A stretch of 60,822 bases of DNA from positions 1 through 60,822 of the forward strand of contig JAGWHJ010000004.1 of the NCBI GenBank assembly GCA_028866835.1, read 5' to 3'. Made by a program: the position numbers and the translations under genes. The notes beneath the pieces were generated by a model, which saw only the letters and a list, made by a program, of their open reading frames with translations, searched no databases and had not been told where the DNA came from. Of this stretch, positions 24,196-33,842 are shown one piece after another. This DNA is from Microcaldota archaeon. GTDB taxonomy: Archaea; Micrarchaeota; Micrarchaeia; Micrarchaeales; CABMGC01. Position 1 is the stretch's first letter; the number at the start of each line of letters is the position of its first letter.

Positions 24196-26196
24196 ATGAT
24201 TACCATGAGGGGCTTCAAGACAACTGACGAGATAAAGATACCCGAGAAGATAGTGGATCAGGTGATAGGCCAGGACCGCGCCGTAGACATTATCAAGAAA
24301 GCCGCAAAACAGCATCGTAACGTGCTATTAATTGGAGAACCCGGGACGGGCAAGACGCTCCTCGCGCAGGCGATTGCAGAGCTCCTGCCGGTAACCAACC
24401 TCGAGGACGTACTTGTCTTCAAGAACATGAATGACGAGAACAAGCCGCTCATAAAGGTGGTGAAGACATACCCCAGCCTGAAGGACCTCTCAAAGCCCCT
24501 GGGAGACGGAGAGGGCAGGCAGCTTATCCAGAAGGAGAAGCTAAGGAACAGGATCGACACGACCAAGAGCAGGAACAGCATAACCCCGATAATAATGGTC
24601 ATAATAATAGCGCTTGTGGCGGTGACGATACTCGGATTCGTGCAGGGTTATGAGATACTCCTTGTGGCTGCGCTGATACTTGGAATACTCATCTTCGGAT
24701 CGATGCTGCTCTTCGTTGGGAGCTTCCGGCGCGTTGGCATACTTCCAGGCATGTTCGATACAAATGAGCCAAAGCTCATAGTCGACAATACGGGCATGTC
24801 CCACGCCCCGTTCCTCGATGGCACAGGCGCGAAGGCTGGCGCGCTCTTCGGGGACGTGAAGCACGACCCGCTGCAGAGCGGGGGCCTCGGGACCCCGGCG
24901 CACCTGAGGGTGGAGAGCGGTTACATACACAGGGCCAACAAAGGTGTACTGTTCATAGACGAGATAGCGGACATAGAGCCGAAGTCGCAGCAGGAGCTGC
25001 TCACGGCGATGCAGGAGAAGAAGTACTCGATAACAGGGCAGAGCGAGATGAGCTCAGGGGCGATGGTGAGGACTGAGCCGGTGCCGTGCGATTTCCTGCT
25101 CGTCGCTGCAGGAAACCTGCAGGACATACAGAAGATGCACCCCGCGCTCAGGTCAAGGATACGCGGTTACGGGTACGAGGTGTACATGGAATCGTCGATG
25201 CCTGACAACGAGGCCAACCGCGAGAAGATAGTGCGCTTCATAGCGCAGGAGGTCAAGAAGGACGGCAAGATACCCCACTTCGACTACGACGCATGCATGC
25301 TTATAGTGGAAGAGGCGAAGAGGAGGAGCGGCAGGAAGAACAGGCTTACGCTCATACTCAGGGAGCTCGGCGGAGTGGTGAGGGCCGCCGGTGACGTTGC
25401 CATCGAGAAGGGCAGGAAGGTCGTAACTAAGGAGGATGTGCGCGCCGCGTTCACGCTCTCTAAGCCGATAGAGGCGCAGTTCGTCGAGCAGACGCTTGAT
25501 TACAGGAAGGATTACAAGATCTTCAGGACAGGGGGCTATTCAATAGGAAGGGTCAACGGCCTCGCCGTTGTTGGTTCATCGTACCTGTCAGCGGGCATAG
25601 TGCTCCCGATAGTCGCTGAGGTCACAAGGGCTAGCTCAAGGACGGAGGGCAAGCTCATACCTACGGGGAAGCTCGGCAAGATAGCCAAGGAGGCCGTCAA
25701 GAACATCAGCGCCGTGATAAAGCGCCACATGAACAGGGACATGACCAGCTACGACGTTCACGTGCAGTTCATACAGACATACGAGGGGGTCGAGGGGGAC
25801 AGCGCGAGCATCTCCGTGGCGGTGGCTGTCATATCCGCAATGGAGGGCATACCCGTAGACCAGGAGATAGCGATGACGGGCTCGCTGTCCGTAAGGGGAG
25901 ACGTCCTTCCTGTTGGCGGCATAACCAACAAGATAATGGCCGCGATAGACGCCGGCATGAAGTACGTGATAATACCGGAGAGCAACTCAAAGGACATCTA
26001 CATCGAGAAGGAGACGCTGAGGAAGATAAAGGTGATACCGGTGAAGAACATAGCGGACGTGCTTGACCATTCGCTCAAGGGCGGGGCAAGGACAAACGAG
26101 ATAGTGAGGAAGCTCAGGAGGTACATAACATCGGATTCCAAGGAGAGGAAGCCGCTTGAGGCAGTTGAGTTGGTGCCGAATGCCGGAGGGGAATGA
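24196..26196 (+). CDS. lonB: Archaeal Lon protease (LonB type), membrane-anchored
   Basis: 666 residues. An AAA+ module opens the protein: Walker A GEPGTGKT at about 55, then two adjacent membrane helices (about 118-170) inserted in the ATPase, as in archaeal LonB, then Walker [12 protein letters not shown] and a sensor region. The C-terminal protease carries the Ser-Lys dyad: Ser in [14 protein letters not shown] (about 535) and Lys in [14 protein letters not shown] (about 577). It degrades unfolded or short-lived proteins at the inner face of the membrane. Its last codons overlap the Top6A gene by 17 nt. Confidence 0.97.
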   Translation: MITMRGFKTTDEIKIPEKIVDQVIGQDRAVDIIKKAAKQHRNVLLIGEPGTGKTLLAQAIAELLPVTNLEDVLVFKNMNDENKPLIKVVKTYPSLKDLSKPLGDGEGRQLIQKEKLRNRIDTTKSRNSITPIIMVIIIALVAVTILGFVQGYEILLVAALILGILIFGSMLLFVGSFRRVGILPGMFDTNEPKLIVDNTGMSHAPFLDGTGAKAGALFGDVKHDPLQSGGLGTPAHLRVESGYIHRANKGVLFIDEIADIEPKSQQELLTAMQEKKYSITGQSEMSSGAMVRTEPVPCDFLLVAAGNLQDIQKMHPALRSRIRGYGYEVYMESSMPDNEANREKIVRFIAQEVKKDGKIPHFDYDACMLIVEEAKRRSGRKNRLTLILRELGGVVRAAGDVAIEKGRKVVTKEDVRAAFTLSKPIEAQFVEQTLDYRKDYKIFRTGGYSIGRVNGLAVVGSSYLSAGIVLPIVAEVTRASSRTEGKLIPTGKLGKIAKEAVKNISAVIKRHMNRDMTSYDVHVQFIQTYEGVEGDSASISVAVAVISAMEGIPVDQEIAMTGSLSVRGDVLPVGGITNKIMAAIDAGMKYVIIPESNSKDIYIEKETLRKIKVIPVKNIADVLDHSLKGGARTNEIVRKLRRYITSDSKERKPLEAVELVPNAGGE

Positions 26197-27280
26197 CGCA
26201 AAGAAGAAGCTTGAGGGCCTCGGCCAGGATATAGTCAGCGACATCCGCGCCGGCAAGAACCCGACCTTCGTCACGCTTGCTAGGAAGAGGTCGAACATCA
26301 TATTCGACCAGAAGACCGGTTACCTGAAGCTCGGGCGCGCAAAGGAGGAGCGCGACTTCGTCAACGTCGCTCAGTCGAAGAGGTTCATGCAGACGGTGGC
26401 GATCGCTGCTAAATGCCACAAGTTCGTGAAGGAGAACCTCCACACGACCATAAGGGGACTTTTCTACCAGCTGAAATACTCGCTGGGCGAGGACGTCGAC
26501 GAGAACATATTCAACGAGCAGGCCGAATCAAATCCGCTCATCGAGGACCTCGAGGTGGCGCTCAGCCTCACCAGGGAGCAGCTCAACCTCAACGCGAACA
26601 GGAAGGGCGTGCTTGCGGGGAACCTGAAGATAATAGACACGTTCGGCAACGAGAGGATACAGATAGACTGCAGCAAGCAGGGGAGGAGCGGCTGGGCCAT
26701 ACCGAGCGACGTTGACAACGACATAGAGTTCGTCGACCTCAAGGCGAAGTATGCCATCGTTGTGGAGAAGGACGCGCTATGGCAGAGGCTCAACGAGGAC
26801 GGCTTCTGGAAGAAGGAGAACGCCATACTGATAACACCGCAGGGCCAGGCAGCGAGGGGCACTAGGCGCCTGATAAGGAAGCTTGCGGACATGGGCCTCC
26901 CGATCTACGTCTTCACTGATTCGGATGCGTGGGGATGGTACATATACTGGACCATAAAGACCGGCAGCATAAATCTCGCGCACATAGGCGAGAACGTCGC
27001 AACTCCCGAGGCCAGGTTCATAGGCGTCACGATGTCCGATCTGGACAGGTACGACTTCCTCAACAAGCTGACGATGAATGCGAGCGATGTCGACCTGAAG
27101 AGGGCGCAGGAGATGCTAAGGTACGACTGGATAAAGAAGAGCAGGGAGTGGGTCACCGAGCTGGAGCGGATGATAAAGCTGAAGAAGAAGCTCGAGCAGG
27201 ACGCGCTGCAGGGGCCTAGGCTCACCTTCGTCGACGATTACATAAAGGAGAAGATAAGGAACAAGGAGTACCTGCCTTGA
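26180..27280 (+). CDS. top6A: DNA topoisomerase VI subunit A
   Basis: 366 residues from the ATG at 26180, inside the end of lonB. It is the DNA-cleaving, Spo11-like subunit of the type IIB topoisomerase. The winged-helix (5Y-CAP) domain has [16 protein letters not shown] with catalytic Tyr96, and the Toprim domain shows [14 protein letters not shown] and the acidic metal site [12 protein letters not shown]. The ATPase partner Top6B is not in the window, although many archaea keep the two genes together. Coupling to lonB by overlap is the notable context. Confidence 0.95.
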   Translation: MPEGNDAKKKLEGLGQDIVSDIRAGKNPTFVTLARKRSNIIFDQKTGYLKLGRAKEERDFVNVAQSKRFMQTVAIAAKCHKFVKENLHTTIRGLFYQLKYSLGEDVDENIFNEQAESNPLIEDLEVALSLTREQLNLNANRKGVLAGNLKIIDTFGNERIQIDCSKQGRSGWAIPSDVDNDIEFVDLKAKYAIVVEKDALWQRLNEDGFWKKENAILITPQGQAARGTRRLIRKLADMGLPIYVFTDSDAWGWYIYWTIKTGSINLAHIGENVATPEARFIGVTMSDLDRYDFLNKLTMNASDVDLKRAQEMLRYDWIKKSREWVTELERMIKLKKKLEQDALQGPRLTFVDDYIKEKIRNKEYLP

Positions 27281-27330
27281 TGGGATTTGTAGGTAACGCA
27301 TAAATATTTATCATCGCACATAAGGCTAAT

Positions 27331-27708
27331 GTGGCGACGGTAAGAAGCATCCTTAACAGGCACGCTGGTGCAAATGTAGAGATAGATAGTTCGATTAAGC
27401 GTCCCCTTCATGATCTGCTCCTTGAGGTGGCGCGTCATAAGATGCATAGATACAAAATAAGGCGTAACCTATCTCCAGGGGCGCATGTGTCAATGAAGGA
27501 CGACATAGACCCTGGGACAGGTAATGGCAAAGTACATGAAGTTGGGGAGCCGGTGGCATTCGGAAACAGGATATTCACTTTCAAGACCGAAGGCGGCGAC
27601 ACGGTAAATATGTTCTACAGAAGCGTTTCGCATGTGATGGTACCGCAAAATGAAGCAGCAGCAGAGAGATCGACGTACAGGCGGCTGTCCATGGTTTTTA
27701 GGCATTAG
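27331..27708 (+). CDS. Hypothetical protein, 125 residues
   Basis: A basic soluble protein beginning with GTG at 27331, a few bases after the start predicted from the TATA-like CATAAATATTTA at 27299-27310, so the message would be leaderless. It has an N-terminal helical part (TVRSILNRHAGANVEID), a Lys/Arg-rich segment (HKMHRYKIRRNL) and a beta-rich end. No family is recognised. It is convergent with Nth with only 7 nt between stops. Confidence 0.6.
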   Translation: MATVRSILNRHAGANVEIDSSIKRPLHDLLLEVARHKMHRYKIRRNLSPGAHVSMKDDIDPGTGNGKVHEVGEPVAFGNRIFTFKTEGGDTVNMFYRSVSHVMVPQNEAAAERSTYRRLSMVFRH

Positions 27709-27715
27709 CCGTGCT

Positions 27716-28351
27716 TCAGGCTTTTACATTGCTGCTTGGGCAAACATCATTGAGCACGCACCTGTAGCACTGTTTGTCCCTCGCCTTGCAAGCGTCCCTC
27801 CCAAGCTCTATGAAGAGGTTCGACGCTATGCCCCACTCGCTTCTTGGTATCTTCCTCAGAAGGTCCAGCTCGACCTTGTGCGGATCCTTGTGCCTCGAGA
27901 TGCCCATCCTCCTGGCGACTCTTCCGCAATGGGTATCCACGGCGATTCCCTCGTTTATGCCGTAGCCCTCGTTCAGTATGACGTTCGCGACCTTCCTGCC
28001 CACGCCGTAGAGTTCCGTGAGCTCCAGCATCGTGCGCGGGACCTTGCCGCTGAAGCGCTCGCGTATCTCCTTCGACGCGCGCGTAAGGTTCCTTGCCTTA
28101 GTCTTGTAATAATTCAGCCCGCTGAGGCCGGCCTCGAGCCTCTTGGGATCTGCATCAGCATAATCGGAGAATGTGCGGTACTTCCTGAAAAGCGCCTTTG
28201 TGACATTGTTCACCTGCTTGTCAGTGCATTGGGGCGAGAGCAGTACAGCAACGAAGAGCTCGGTCATGTTCTTGTGCACCAGCTGGGTGTGAGGCATTCC
28301 GTACCTATCGGACAGCCTTTTCAGGACAAGCTTAACGTATCCTCCCCTCAT
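27716..28351 (-). CDS. nth: Endonuclease III (DNA glycosylase/AP lyase)
   Basis: 211 residues, full length for the family. The enzyme removes oxidised pyrimidines and cuts the abasic site. The helix-hairpin-helix LYGVGRKVANVILNEGY places the catalytic Lys at 120, and the aspartate is Asp139 in GIAVDTHCGRVARRMG. The iron-sulfur cluster ligands are Cys188, 195, 198 and 204 (C-x6-C-x2-C-x5-C). A TATA-like TTTTATTAG near 28374-28383 predicts a leaderless message. It is divergent from the MEMO gene. Confidence 0.97.
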   Translation of the reverse strand: MRGGYVKLVLKRLSDRYGMPHTQLVHKNMTELFVAVLLSPQCTDKQVNNVTKALFRKYRTFSDYADADPKRLEAGLSGLNYYKTKARNLTRASKEIRERFSGKVPRTMLELTELYGVGRKVANVILNEGYGINEGIAVDTHCGRVARRMGISRHKDPHKVELDLLRKIPRSEWGIASNLFIELGRDACKARDKQCYRCVLNDVCPSSNVKA

Positions 28352-28389
28352 GCTTTTAAAGATGCGAATTCACTAATAAAATAGTTTCT

Positions 28390-29220
28390 ATGGAGAGGGA
28401 ACCGGCAGTTGCAGGGGCATTCTATCCTGATGACAGCATCAGGCTTTCGAAGCTTGTCGACGAGTACCTCAAGGAGGCAAAGCTTGAGGGGCTTGATCCC
28501 GATGGCGCGGTGTCCTATGTTGCGCCGCATGCAGGGTACATATATTCGGGTAGGACAGCAGCCTACACGTTCAAGGCGCTATCGAAAAGGAGGGATCTGG
28601 GCAACGCAACGTTTGTACTGATAGGGCCCAACCATACCGGAGACGGCACAGCCCTGTCCATCTCCGGAGCCGATTGGATGACGCCTTTGGGCAAGGCCAG
28701 CAATGACATTGAACTGACAAAGAGGATAGCCGGCATGTCCAAGTTCATATCCATTGAGGAGAGGGCGCATGCGCGGGAGCATTCGATAGAGGTGGAGCTT
28801 CCCTTTCTCCAGCGGGTTGTCAAGAACCCGAGATGCTGCTTCATATGCATGGGCGACCAGGGATACGAAGCTGCGAAGATGCTCTGCAAGGCGATAACCG
28901 ACGCGGCCGTGGAGCTCAAGCGGAATATAGTGATAATAGCCAGCTCTGACTTCAACCATTACGAATCAGCGGAGGTCGCGAAGGGAAAGGACATGCCTGC
29001 GATAGGCGCGCTAAGATCCCTTGACACGGAGAAGTTCAACGAGCTGATAGACAGGCTTGGCGATACCGCATGCGGTCATGGGCCGATAACGGTGGCTGCG
29101 ATGTACGCCAAGGCGAACCGCGCAAGGATCGGGAAACTCATGAAGTACGCCACGTCCGGCGATGCGAACGGTGACTACGATTCTGTTGTTGCGTACGCAA
29201 GCATCATATTCGCGCGGTGA
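28390..29220 (+). CDS. MEMO1-family protein (AmmeMemoRadiSam system B)
   Basis: 276 residues, full length. It has the family signatures REPAVAGAFYPDD, APHAGYIYSG (His47), LIGPNHTGDG (His82) and TACGHGPI with the conserved Cys. These three residues line the putative metal or redox site of the class III extradiol dioxygenase-like fold. The protein often occurs with AMMECR1 and a radical SAM protein; neither is in this window. The biochemical role in archaea is not settled. TATA-like CTTTTAAAG at 28353-28361 fits a very short leader. Confidence 0.93.
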   Translation: MEREPAVAGAFYPDDSIRLSKLVDEYLKEAKLEGLDPDGAVSYVAPHAGYIYSGRTAAYTFKALSKRRDLGNATFVLIGPNHTGDGTALSISGADWMTPLGKASNDIELTKRIAGMSKFISIEERAHAREHSIEVELPFLQRVVKNPRCCFICMGDQGYEAAKMLCKAITDAAVELKRNIVIIASSDFNHYESAEVAKGKDMPAIGALRSLDTEKFNELIDRLGDTACGHGPITVAAMYAKANRARIGKLMKYATSGDANGDYDSVVAYASIIFAR

Positions 29221-29270
29221 ATAGAATATTTAAGTATGTTCATTGCGAAGTCTAAGCTGGTGGCAAACCG

Positions 29271-30473
29271 ATGAAAAAGCCGAATGTAGTAATAATCCTG
29301 ATGGACACGATGAGGAGGGACGAGTTTGCGAGGCTCGAGTGGAGGCACGGCAGCCTGCACGACCTCGGCTTCCTCTTCCTTGACAACTGCATCGCGCCTT
29401 CGTCATGGACGCTGCCATCGCATGCATCGCTGTTCACTGGACTTTACCCGAGCAAGCACGGCGCCCACGAGACCAAGACGGTGAAGTCGCTCGACATAGA
29501 CAACATACGCCTGAAACTGCCCACTTTCGTGAAGGACCTTTCAAGGATGGGTTACAAATCCCATGGCATCTCCGCAAACCCGTACGTCCACCCGATATAC
29601 GGCTTCAGCGACTTCGATGTATTCGAGGAGGAATCCTATTTCACGGACATCTTCGGCAGCGTTATTGAGGTAGCGGATCACCTGAAGCCCAGGATAGCCA
29701 AATACAGGAACGTGGAAGGCAGCAACCTGATAAAACTCTCAAGGAACATGCTTATGAACGATCCGAACCTCTTCTTCGAGGCCGTTGGCAGCGCGGCGAG
29801 GCGCTCACCCGGAGCGGCTTTCAAGAAGCTGAGGGCAAAGATGATAGAGGGCTGGCCGATAGAGAAGGGCGGCATGAATACTGTAAGGAGGGTCAAGGAG
29901 ATTGATTTCGAGGACCAGTACCTCCTTTTCATAAACCTTATGGAAGCGCACGATCCATACATAGGGAAGAAGGGCATGGACTTCAACTGGTCCACACCGT
30001 TCAAGAAGGAAGCACCTGGCGAAAGCCTTGTTGCCCACTGGAAGAGGCTCTATTCAACAGCGTCTGAAAGGGCCTACAAGTATACCGTTGAGATAGTAAG
30101 GTCGATGATGTACGACAATGGCGGCGAACAGCTCTTTGTTGTCACCAGCGACCACGGGCAGGCCTTCAATGAGCACGGCTTCATAGGCCACGGCACGGTG
30201 CTCTACGATGAAGTGCTCAGGATACCTATGGCGATAAAGATGCCGTATTCGGGCTATGCGATGCCGAGCGGAAAGGGCTACTGCTCGCTCATAAATGTCA
30301 AGAAATTCGTCCTCGATGCAATAAAACACAGCAGGAGCGCCCTGAAGAACTTCGAGAACAGGTCTGTTGCTGCGGAAAGCTTCGGCATACCGGCAAATAT
30401 AACCATCACGGACGATGTAGATGAGAATAAGATAAAGGCCCTTGAAAGGTACGAGATAAGGAAGTTCACGTGA
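29271..30473 (+). CDS. Sulfatase/alkaline-phosphatase-superfamily hydrolase
   Basis: 400 residues. Metal-site motifs are VVIILMDTMRRDE at the N-terminus, SSWTLPSHASLFTGLYPSKH carrying a Thr/Ser nucleophile instead of the Cys of formylglycine sulfatases, and VTSDHGQAFNEHGFIGHG near residue 290. Without the Cys it is more likely a phosphate or phosphoglycerol transferase/esterase than a true sulfatase. There is no signal peptide, so it acts in the cytosol or is peripheral. A TATA-like TATTTAAGTA lies at 29227-29236. It is followed 9 nt later by a GT4 gene, suggesting a role in glycan or glycolipid assembly. Confidence 0.88.
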   Translation: MKKPNVVIILMDTMRRDEFARLEWRHGSLHDLGFLFLDNCIAPSSWTLPSHASLFTGLYPSKHGAHETKTVKSLDIDNIRLKLPTFVKDLSRMGYKSHGISANPYVHPIYGFSDFDVFEEESYFTDIFGSVIEVADHLKPRIAKYRNVEGSNLIKLSRNMLMNDPNLFFEAVGSAARRSPGAAFKKLRAKMIEGWPIEKGGMNTVRRVKEIDFEDQYLLFINLMEAHDPYIGKKGMDFNWSTPFKKEAPGESLVAHWKRLYSTASERAYKYTVEIVRSMMYDNGGEQLFVVTSDHGQAFNEHGFIGHGTVLYDEVLRIPMAIKMPYSGYAMPSGKGYCSLINVKKFVLDAIKHSRSALKNFENRSVAAESFGIPANITITDDVDENKIKALERYEIRKFT

Positions 30474-30482
30474 GATGAACTG

Positions 30483-31529
30483 ATGGATGTAACTCTTGTC
30501 GGCAGGGACTTTGATTTCAGCGGAAACGACGGCATAAGCAGGTACTCCAATCAAATATACACGAAGATATCAGAGGTCAGCAAGGAGAGGAAGCTGAGGC
30601 TCAAGGCAGTAAGCGTCATCAGATTTTCAAGGATCAGAAGGGCGATAGGGGAACTTGATGTGGGCAACTGTGACCTGGTCCATCTTGTATACCCAAACCC
30701 CATAGGAGTAATGAGAACATTGGCGAAGATGGTGATAACATGGCACGACAACAGGGTCTTCACGAGGGCCCATGGAGTTACCGTGCTATCGGGGAAGTAC
30801 TACAGGGAACGGTCGGTCAGGCGCCTTGCCATTGAGAACTACATGAAAAGCGATGGAATAATAAGCGTGAGCAGCAAGACCGAACGGGAGCTCAAGGAGT
30901 ATCTCAAGAGATACGACCTGTACGACCAGGGGAAAAGGCATTTTGTCGTGAATGAAGGAATAGAGGACATCTTCCTTGCGCAGAAGGTCTGGAACGGGCC
31001 GCGGAAGGATTTCGCGTACGTTGGTTCGATACATCAGGAGCACAAGAACCTGCCTGCCTTGCTAAGGGTGTTCAGCTCGATAGTCCATGAGGTCGACGAC
31101 CAGAAGCTGCACATCTTTACCATGAGTCCCGATGCGGACAAGGTGCTCAGGAGAGAGCTTGGCAGATTCGAGAACCTCTCGATGGAGAATGTCGTACTTC
31201 ACTACAAAAAACCAGATTCAGAGCTGATAAAGTACATACCCAAGATTGCAGCATATATCCATCTCTCGAAGGACGAGGGGTTCGGCCTCCCGATAATGGA
31301 GGCCATCTCGATGGGCACGCCGGCGCTAATACTGAGGGACAGCGACATACCCGAGGAGGTGAAGAAACCTGCATTCAAGTCAGACATCGGCGGGATAGAA
31401 CGGGAGGCGCTGCGGCTTCTTGACAGGCAAAAACCTGCGCCTGCCGCTGCAATAAAGTACGTGCGCGGATTCACCTGGGAGAGGACAGCGGAGCGCACCA
31501 TAGAAGTCTACGAGCACATGCTCAAATGA
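30483..31529 (+). CDS. Family 4 (GT-B) glycosyltransferase
   Basis: 348 residues. The C-terminal half shows AYVGSIHQEHKNLPALLR, AAYIHLSKDEGFGLPIMEAI and GTPALI, which form the donor-binding site of GT4 enzymes (EX7E: EGFGLPIME). The N-terminal acceptor half has DGISRYSNQIY and ITWHDNRVF. It is probably co-transcribed with the hydrolase gene 9 nt upstream. Donor and acceptor unknown; envelope glycan synthesis is likely from context. Confidence 0.9.
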   Translation: MDVTLVGRDFDFSGNDGISRYSNQIYTKISEVSKERKLRLKAVSVIRFSRIRRAIGELDVGNCDLVHLVYPNPIGVMRTLAKMVITWHDNRVFTRAHGVTVLSGKYYRERSVRRLAIENYMKSDGIISVSSKTERELKEYLKRYDLYDQGKRHFVVNEGIEDIFLAQKVWNGPRKDFAYVGSIHQEHKNLPALLRVFSSIVHEVDDQKLHIFTMSPDADKVLRRELGRFENLSMENVVLHYKKPDSELIKYIPKIAAYIHLSKDEGFGLPIMEAISMGTPALILRDSDIPEEVKKPAFKSDIGGIEREALRLLDRQKPAPAAAIKYVRGFTWERTAERTIEVYEHMLK

Positions 31530-32750
31530 CTACTTGATTATGCCGATGCCTGCGAATTTGCTCCCCTCATAGAGGACGAACCTGCCGAGTTCCCTTGAAT
31601 CGGTGAACGGTTCCGCCTGGATCTTCTTTCCGAGCTTTATGTTTACGTCGGCGGCATTCAGCGCGTAGTTCCCGCTTTTCGGTGCCTCCCTCGAGCCCGT
31701 GGTCGTATCTATTAGGCTATTTATGGCAATCTTTCCCTGCAGATTGCTGCCGTTGAATCTCACTGTAATCTTCTCGCCTATCTCCTTTGTGAGGAAAACG
31801 GTGGCTTTGATCTCGTCCGAAGGCCTTTGCCTGCTCCCCTCCGAGTAGATAACGCTGCCCCTTGGCTCCCTGGAGATTGGCTTGTCAAGCAGCATCGCCA
31901 CATTCTCTCCTGTGCTGGCGCTCTTTGTCCTTGAGCCTTTCACGAACAGGTCTTTTACAGTGGCATTCGCGCCTTCTGGAAGGATCATTATCCTCTGCCC
32001 GGATCTTATGCTGCCGCTCAGGACATTGCCTATGAGCATGCTGCCTGTCTCATGCGGTATGGTACCCTGAAGAAGTATCCTGAGATGTGGATCCTCCACC
32101 TCCTCGTTAGACTTCACTACAGTCCGCATCACATCGAGGAGGGGCTTGCCCTTGTACCATTTCATGTTTGGGGATTTTGCCGACAGGTTCTCGGCGTTGT
32201 ATGCCGATATAGGGACGAAGTACACGTTGTCATTCCTTATGCCGACACCCCCAAGGAACTCCCCTAGCTCTCCCTTTATCCTCTCGAACTCCTTTTCATC
32301 GTACCCAATCGTATCCATCTTGTTTACAGCGACTATGATCCTGTCTATGCCAAGCATCTTGGCAAGGAAGATGTGCCTCTTTGTCTGTGGCCTTATGCCC
32401 TCATCGGCTTTTGCCGAGACTATTAGAAGCGCGAAGCTTGCGTATGATGCGCCGCTTATCATGTTCTTTATCAGCTCCTCGTGGCCAGGGACGTCTATGA
32501 ACTCGAAGGCGACGTCCCTGTACTTGACCTGCGCGCGAGTGGTGTCTATGGTCATCTCACCCTGCCGCTCCTCCTCGAAGCTGTCGAGGATGTAACCGGG
32601 CTCGAACCTCCTGCCGAGCTTCCTGCTCGTCTTCTTGGCCTCGTTTATGCGCTGCTCAGAAGCCGCGCCTGAAGTGATCAGCATGTTGCCTATAAGAGTC
32701 GACTTGCCGTGGTCCTTGTGCCCCAGAAGGGTTACCTTGTTTATCTTCAA
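31530..32750 (-). CDS. cysN: Sulfate adenylyltransferase GTPase subunit (CysN-like)
   Basis: 406 residues, EF-Tu-like GTPase: G1 GHKDHGKS, G2 in TIDTTRAQV, G3 DVPGHEE, G4 NKMD, then SAYNAENLSAKSPNMKWYKG and two beta-barrel domains. These motifs alone would fit an EF1A paralogue, but the immediately upstream gene is CysD, so the pair should form ATP sulfurylase, using GTP to drive APS synthesis. The start is TTG at 32750, preceded by AAGGTG about 7 nt away. It ends back to back with the convergent GT4 gene, sharing no spacer. No APS kinase or PAPS reductase is present nearby. Confidence 0.82.
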   Translation of the reverse strand: MKINKVTLLGHKDHGKSTLIGNMLITSGAASEQRINEAKKTSRKLGRRFEPGYILDSFEEERQGEMTIDTTRAQVKYRDVAFEFIDVPGHEELIKNMISGASYASFALLIVSAKADEGIRPQTKRHIFLAKMLGIDRIIVAVNKMDTIGYDEKEFERIKGELGEFLGGVGIRNDNVYFVPISAYNAENLSAKSPNMKWYKGKPLLDVMRTVVKSNEEVEDPHLRILLQGTIPHETGSMLIGNVLSGSIRSGQRIMILPEGANATVKDLFVKGSRTKSASTGENVAMLLDKPISREPRGSVIYSEGSRQRPSDEIKATVFLTKEIGEKITVRFNGSNLQGKIAINSLIDTTTGSREAPKSGNYALNAADVNIKLGKKIQAEPFTDSRELGRFVLYEGSKFAGIGIIK

Positions 32751-32759
32751 GAAAACACC

Positions 32760-33548
32760 TTACATGTAGCCAAGGGAGCGCAGCTTCTGCATAACGTACT
32801 CCTTCTCCTTGTCCTGGTCGCGTCCTGCCCTCTCTTCTGTTGTTGTGGTGCCGAGCTCCTTTATTATATCATCAACGTTCCTTGCGTTGGACTTTATCGC
32901 AGTCGTGCAGTGTGTGCAACCGAGGCTCCTGTACCTCATGCCGTTCCTTGAGAAGTAAAGTGGATTTATCGGCACCTTCTCCTTCTTTATGTAATTCCAT
33001 ATGTCTATCTCGTTGAAATCCAGGAGAGGATGCACGCGCACGTGCCCCTTGGAATCAAGGCTCGATGAGTAGTCGTTCCAGAGCTCTGCAGGCTGGTCCT
33101 TGTAAGACCACTTGAAGTTCCTGTCCCTTGGTGACACATACCTCTCCTTCGCCCTTATACCGTGCTCGTCCCTCCTTATCGAGACTATAAGCGCGTCGAA
33201 GCCTCGCTCCTCCATGAGCTTCTTAAGTGCAACGGTCTTGTTCGCGCCGCAGCACGCGAAGCCAGACATCTCCGGCTTGATCTCGCTCTCAACGACTATG
33301 AGATCGAGATTCCATTTCTTTGCAAGCTCAGCCCTGAATTTGTACGTCTCCGGGAAGTCGATGCCGTTGTCGATGTGTATCACCGGGAACGGGACCTTTC
33401 CTAGAAAGGCCTTCCTTGCAAGCGCGATCATCGTGGTGCTGTCCTTGCCCATGCTCCAGAGCGCTGCGACGTTCTTGAACTTCGACTTGGCTTCCCTTAT
33501 TATGAATATGCTCCTCTCTTCCAGTTCGTTTATGTCTTGTTGTATCAT
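32760..33548 (-). CDS. cysD: Sulfate adenylyltransferase subunit 2 (CysD-like)
   Basis: 262 residues, PP-loop ATPase of the PAPS reductase/CysD family. The PP motif is LWSMGKDSTTMIALAR, followed by FPVIHIDNGIDFPETYKF, HPLLDFNEIDIW and the CysD signature MRYRSLGCTHCTTAI with TTTTEERAGR. It activates sulfate to APS with CysN. The family is about 300 residues, so this is a compact version. It ends KLRSLGYM, a tail also seen on the RHH protein at the head of the operon. Spacing to cysN is 9 nt. Confidence 0.88.
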   Translation of the reverse strand: MIQQDINELEERSIFIIREAKSKFKNVAALWSMGKDSTTMIALARKAFLGKVPFPVIHIDNGIDFPETYKFRAELAKKWNLDLIVVESEIKPEMSGFACCGANKTVALKKLMEERGFDALIVSIRRDEHGIRAKERYVSPRDRNFKWSYKDQPAELWNDYSSSLDSKGHVRVHPLLDFNEIDIWNYIKKEKVPINPLYFSRNGMRYRSLGCTHCTTAIKSNARNVDDIIKELGTTTTEERAGRDQDKEKEYVMQKLRSLGYM

Positions 33549-33552
33549 GCAA

Positions 33553-33837
33553 TCACTTGTTTATGTTCAATAACCCCGACAGATATATCGTTGCGCCCTT
33601 TATCTTTGCGCCGTCCTTCCTGAAGATCGGCACCTTGCACACCGCCTTCTCCTTCGAATCATAAAGTTCAGCGTACGAATACCTTAGGTCCTCCTTGTTT
33701 GCAAGCTTCCCCTTTTCATAGAAGATCTTGTAGTACTTTATTCCGCCCTTTGCCAGGGAACCGGAGAATGCCTCCCAGCCCTTCGTTGTCGGATTTTTCC
33801 ACAGCGCTTCTGCCAGCGTCTTAGCGTTTTCCGCCAT
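33553..33837 (-). CDS. Hypothetical protein of the sulfate-activation operon
   Basis: 94 residues from the ATG at 33837, which follows the RHH stop by 5 nt; an overlapping TTG at 33846 is an alternative. It carries an N-terminal helix (NAKTLAEALWKNPTTKGWEA) and then beta-rich, Lys-rich sequence (IKYYKIFYEKGKL, YAELYDSKEKAVCKVPIF). No membrane segment and no known family. Its position between the regulator and cysD, with gaps under 10 nt, says it belongs to this operon; it could be a small partner of CysD. Confidence 0.65.
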   Translation of the reverse strand: MAENAKTLAEALWKNPTTKGWEAFSGSLAKGGIKYYKIFYEKGKLANKEDLRYSYAELYDSKEKAVCKVPIFRKDGAKIKGATIYLSGLLNINK

Positions 33838-33842
33838 TTTGA

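Noticed and set aside
31530-32750. Translation factor EF1A paralogue
   Set aside because: G motifs fit, but the gene is coupled to a clear CysD, which makes CysN the better reading.
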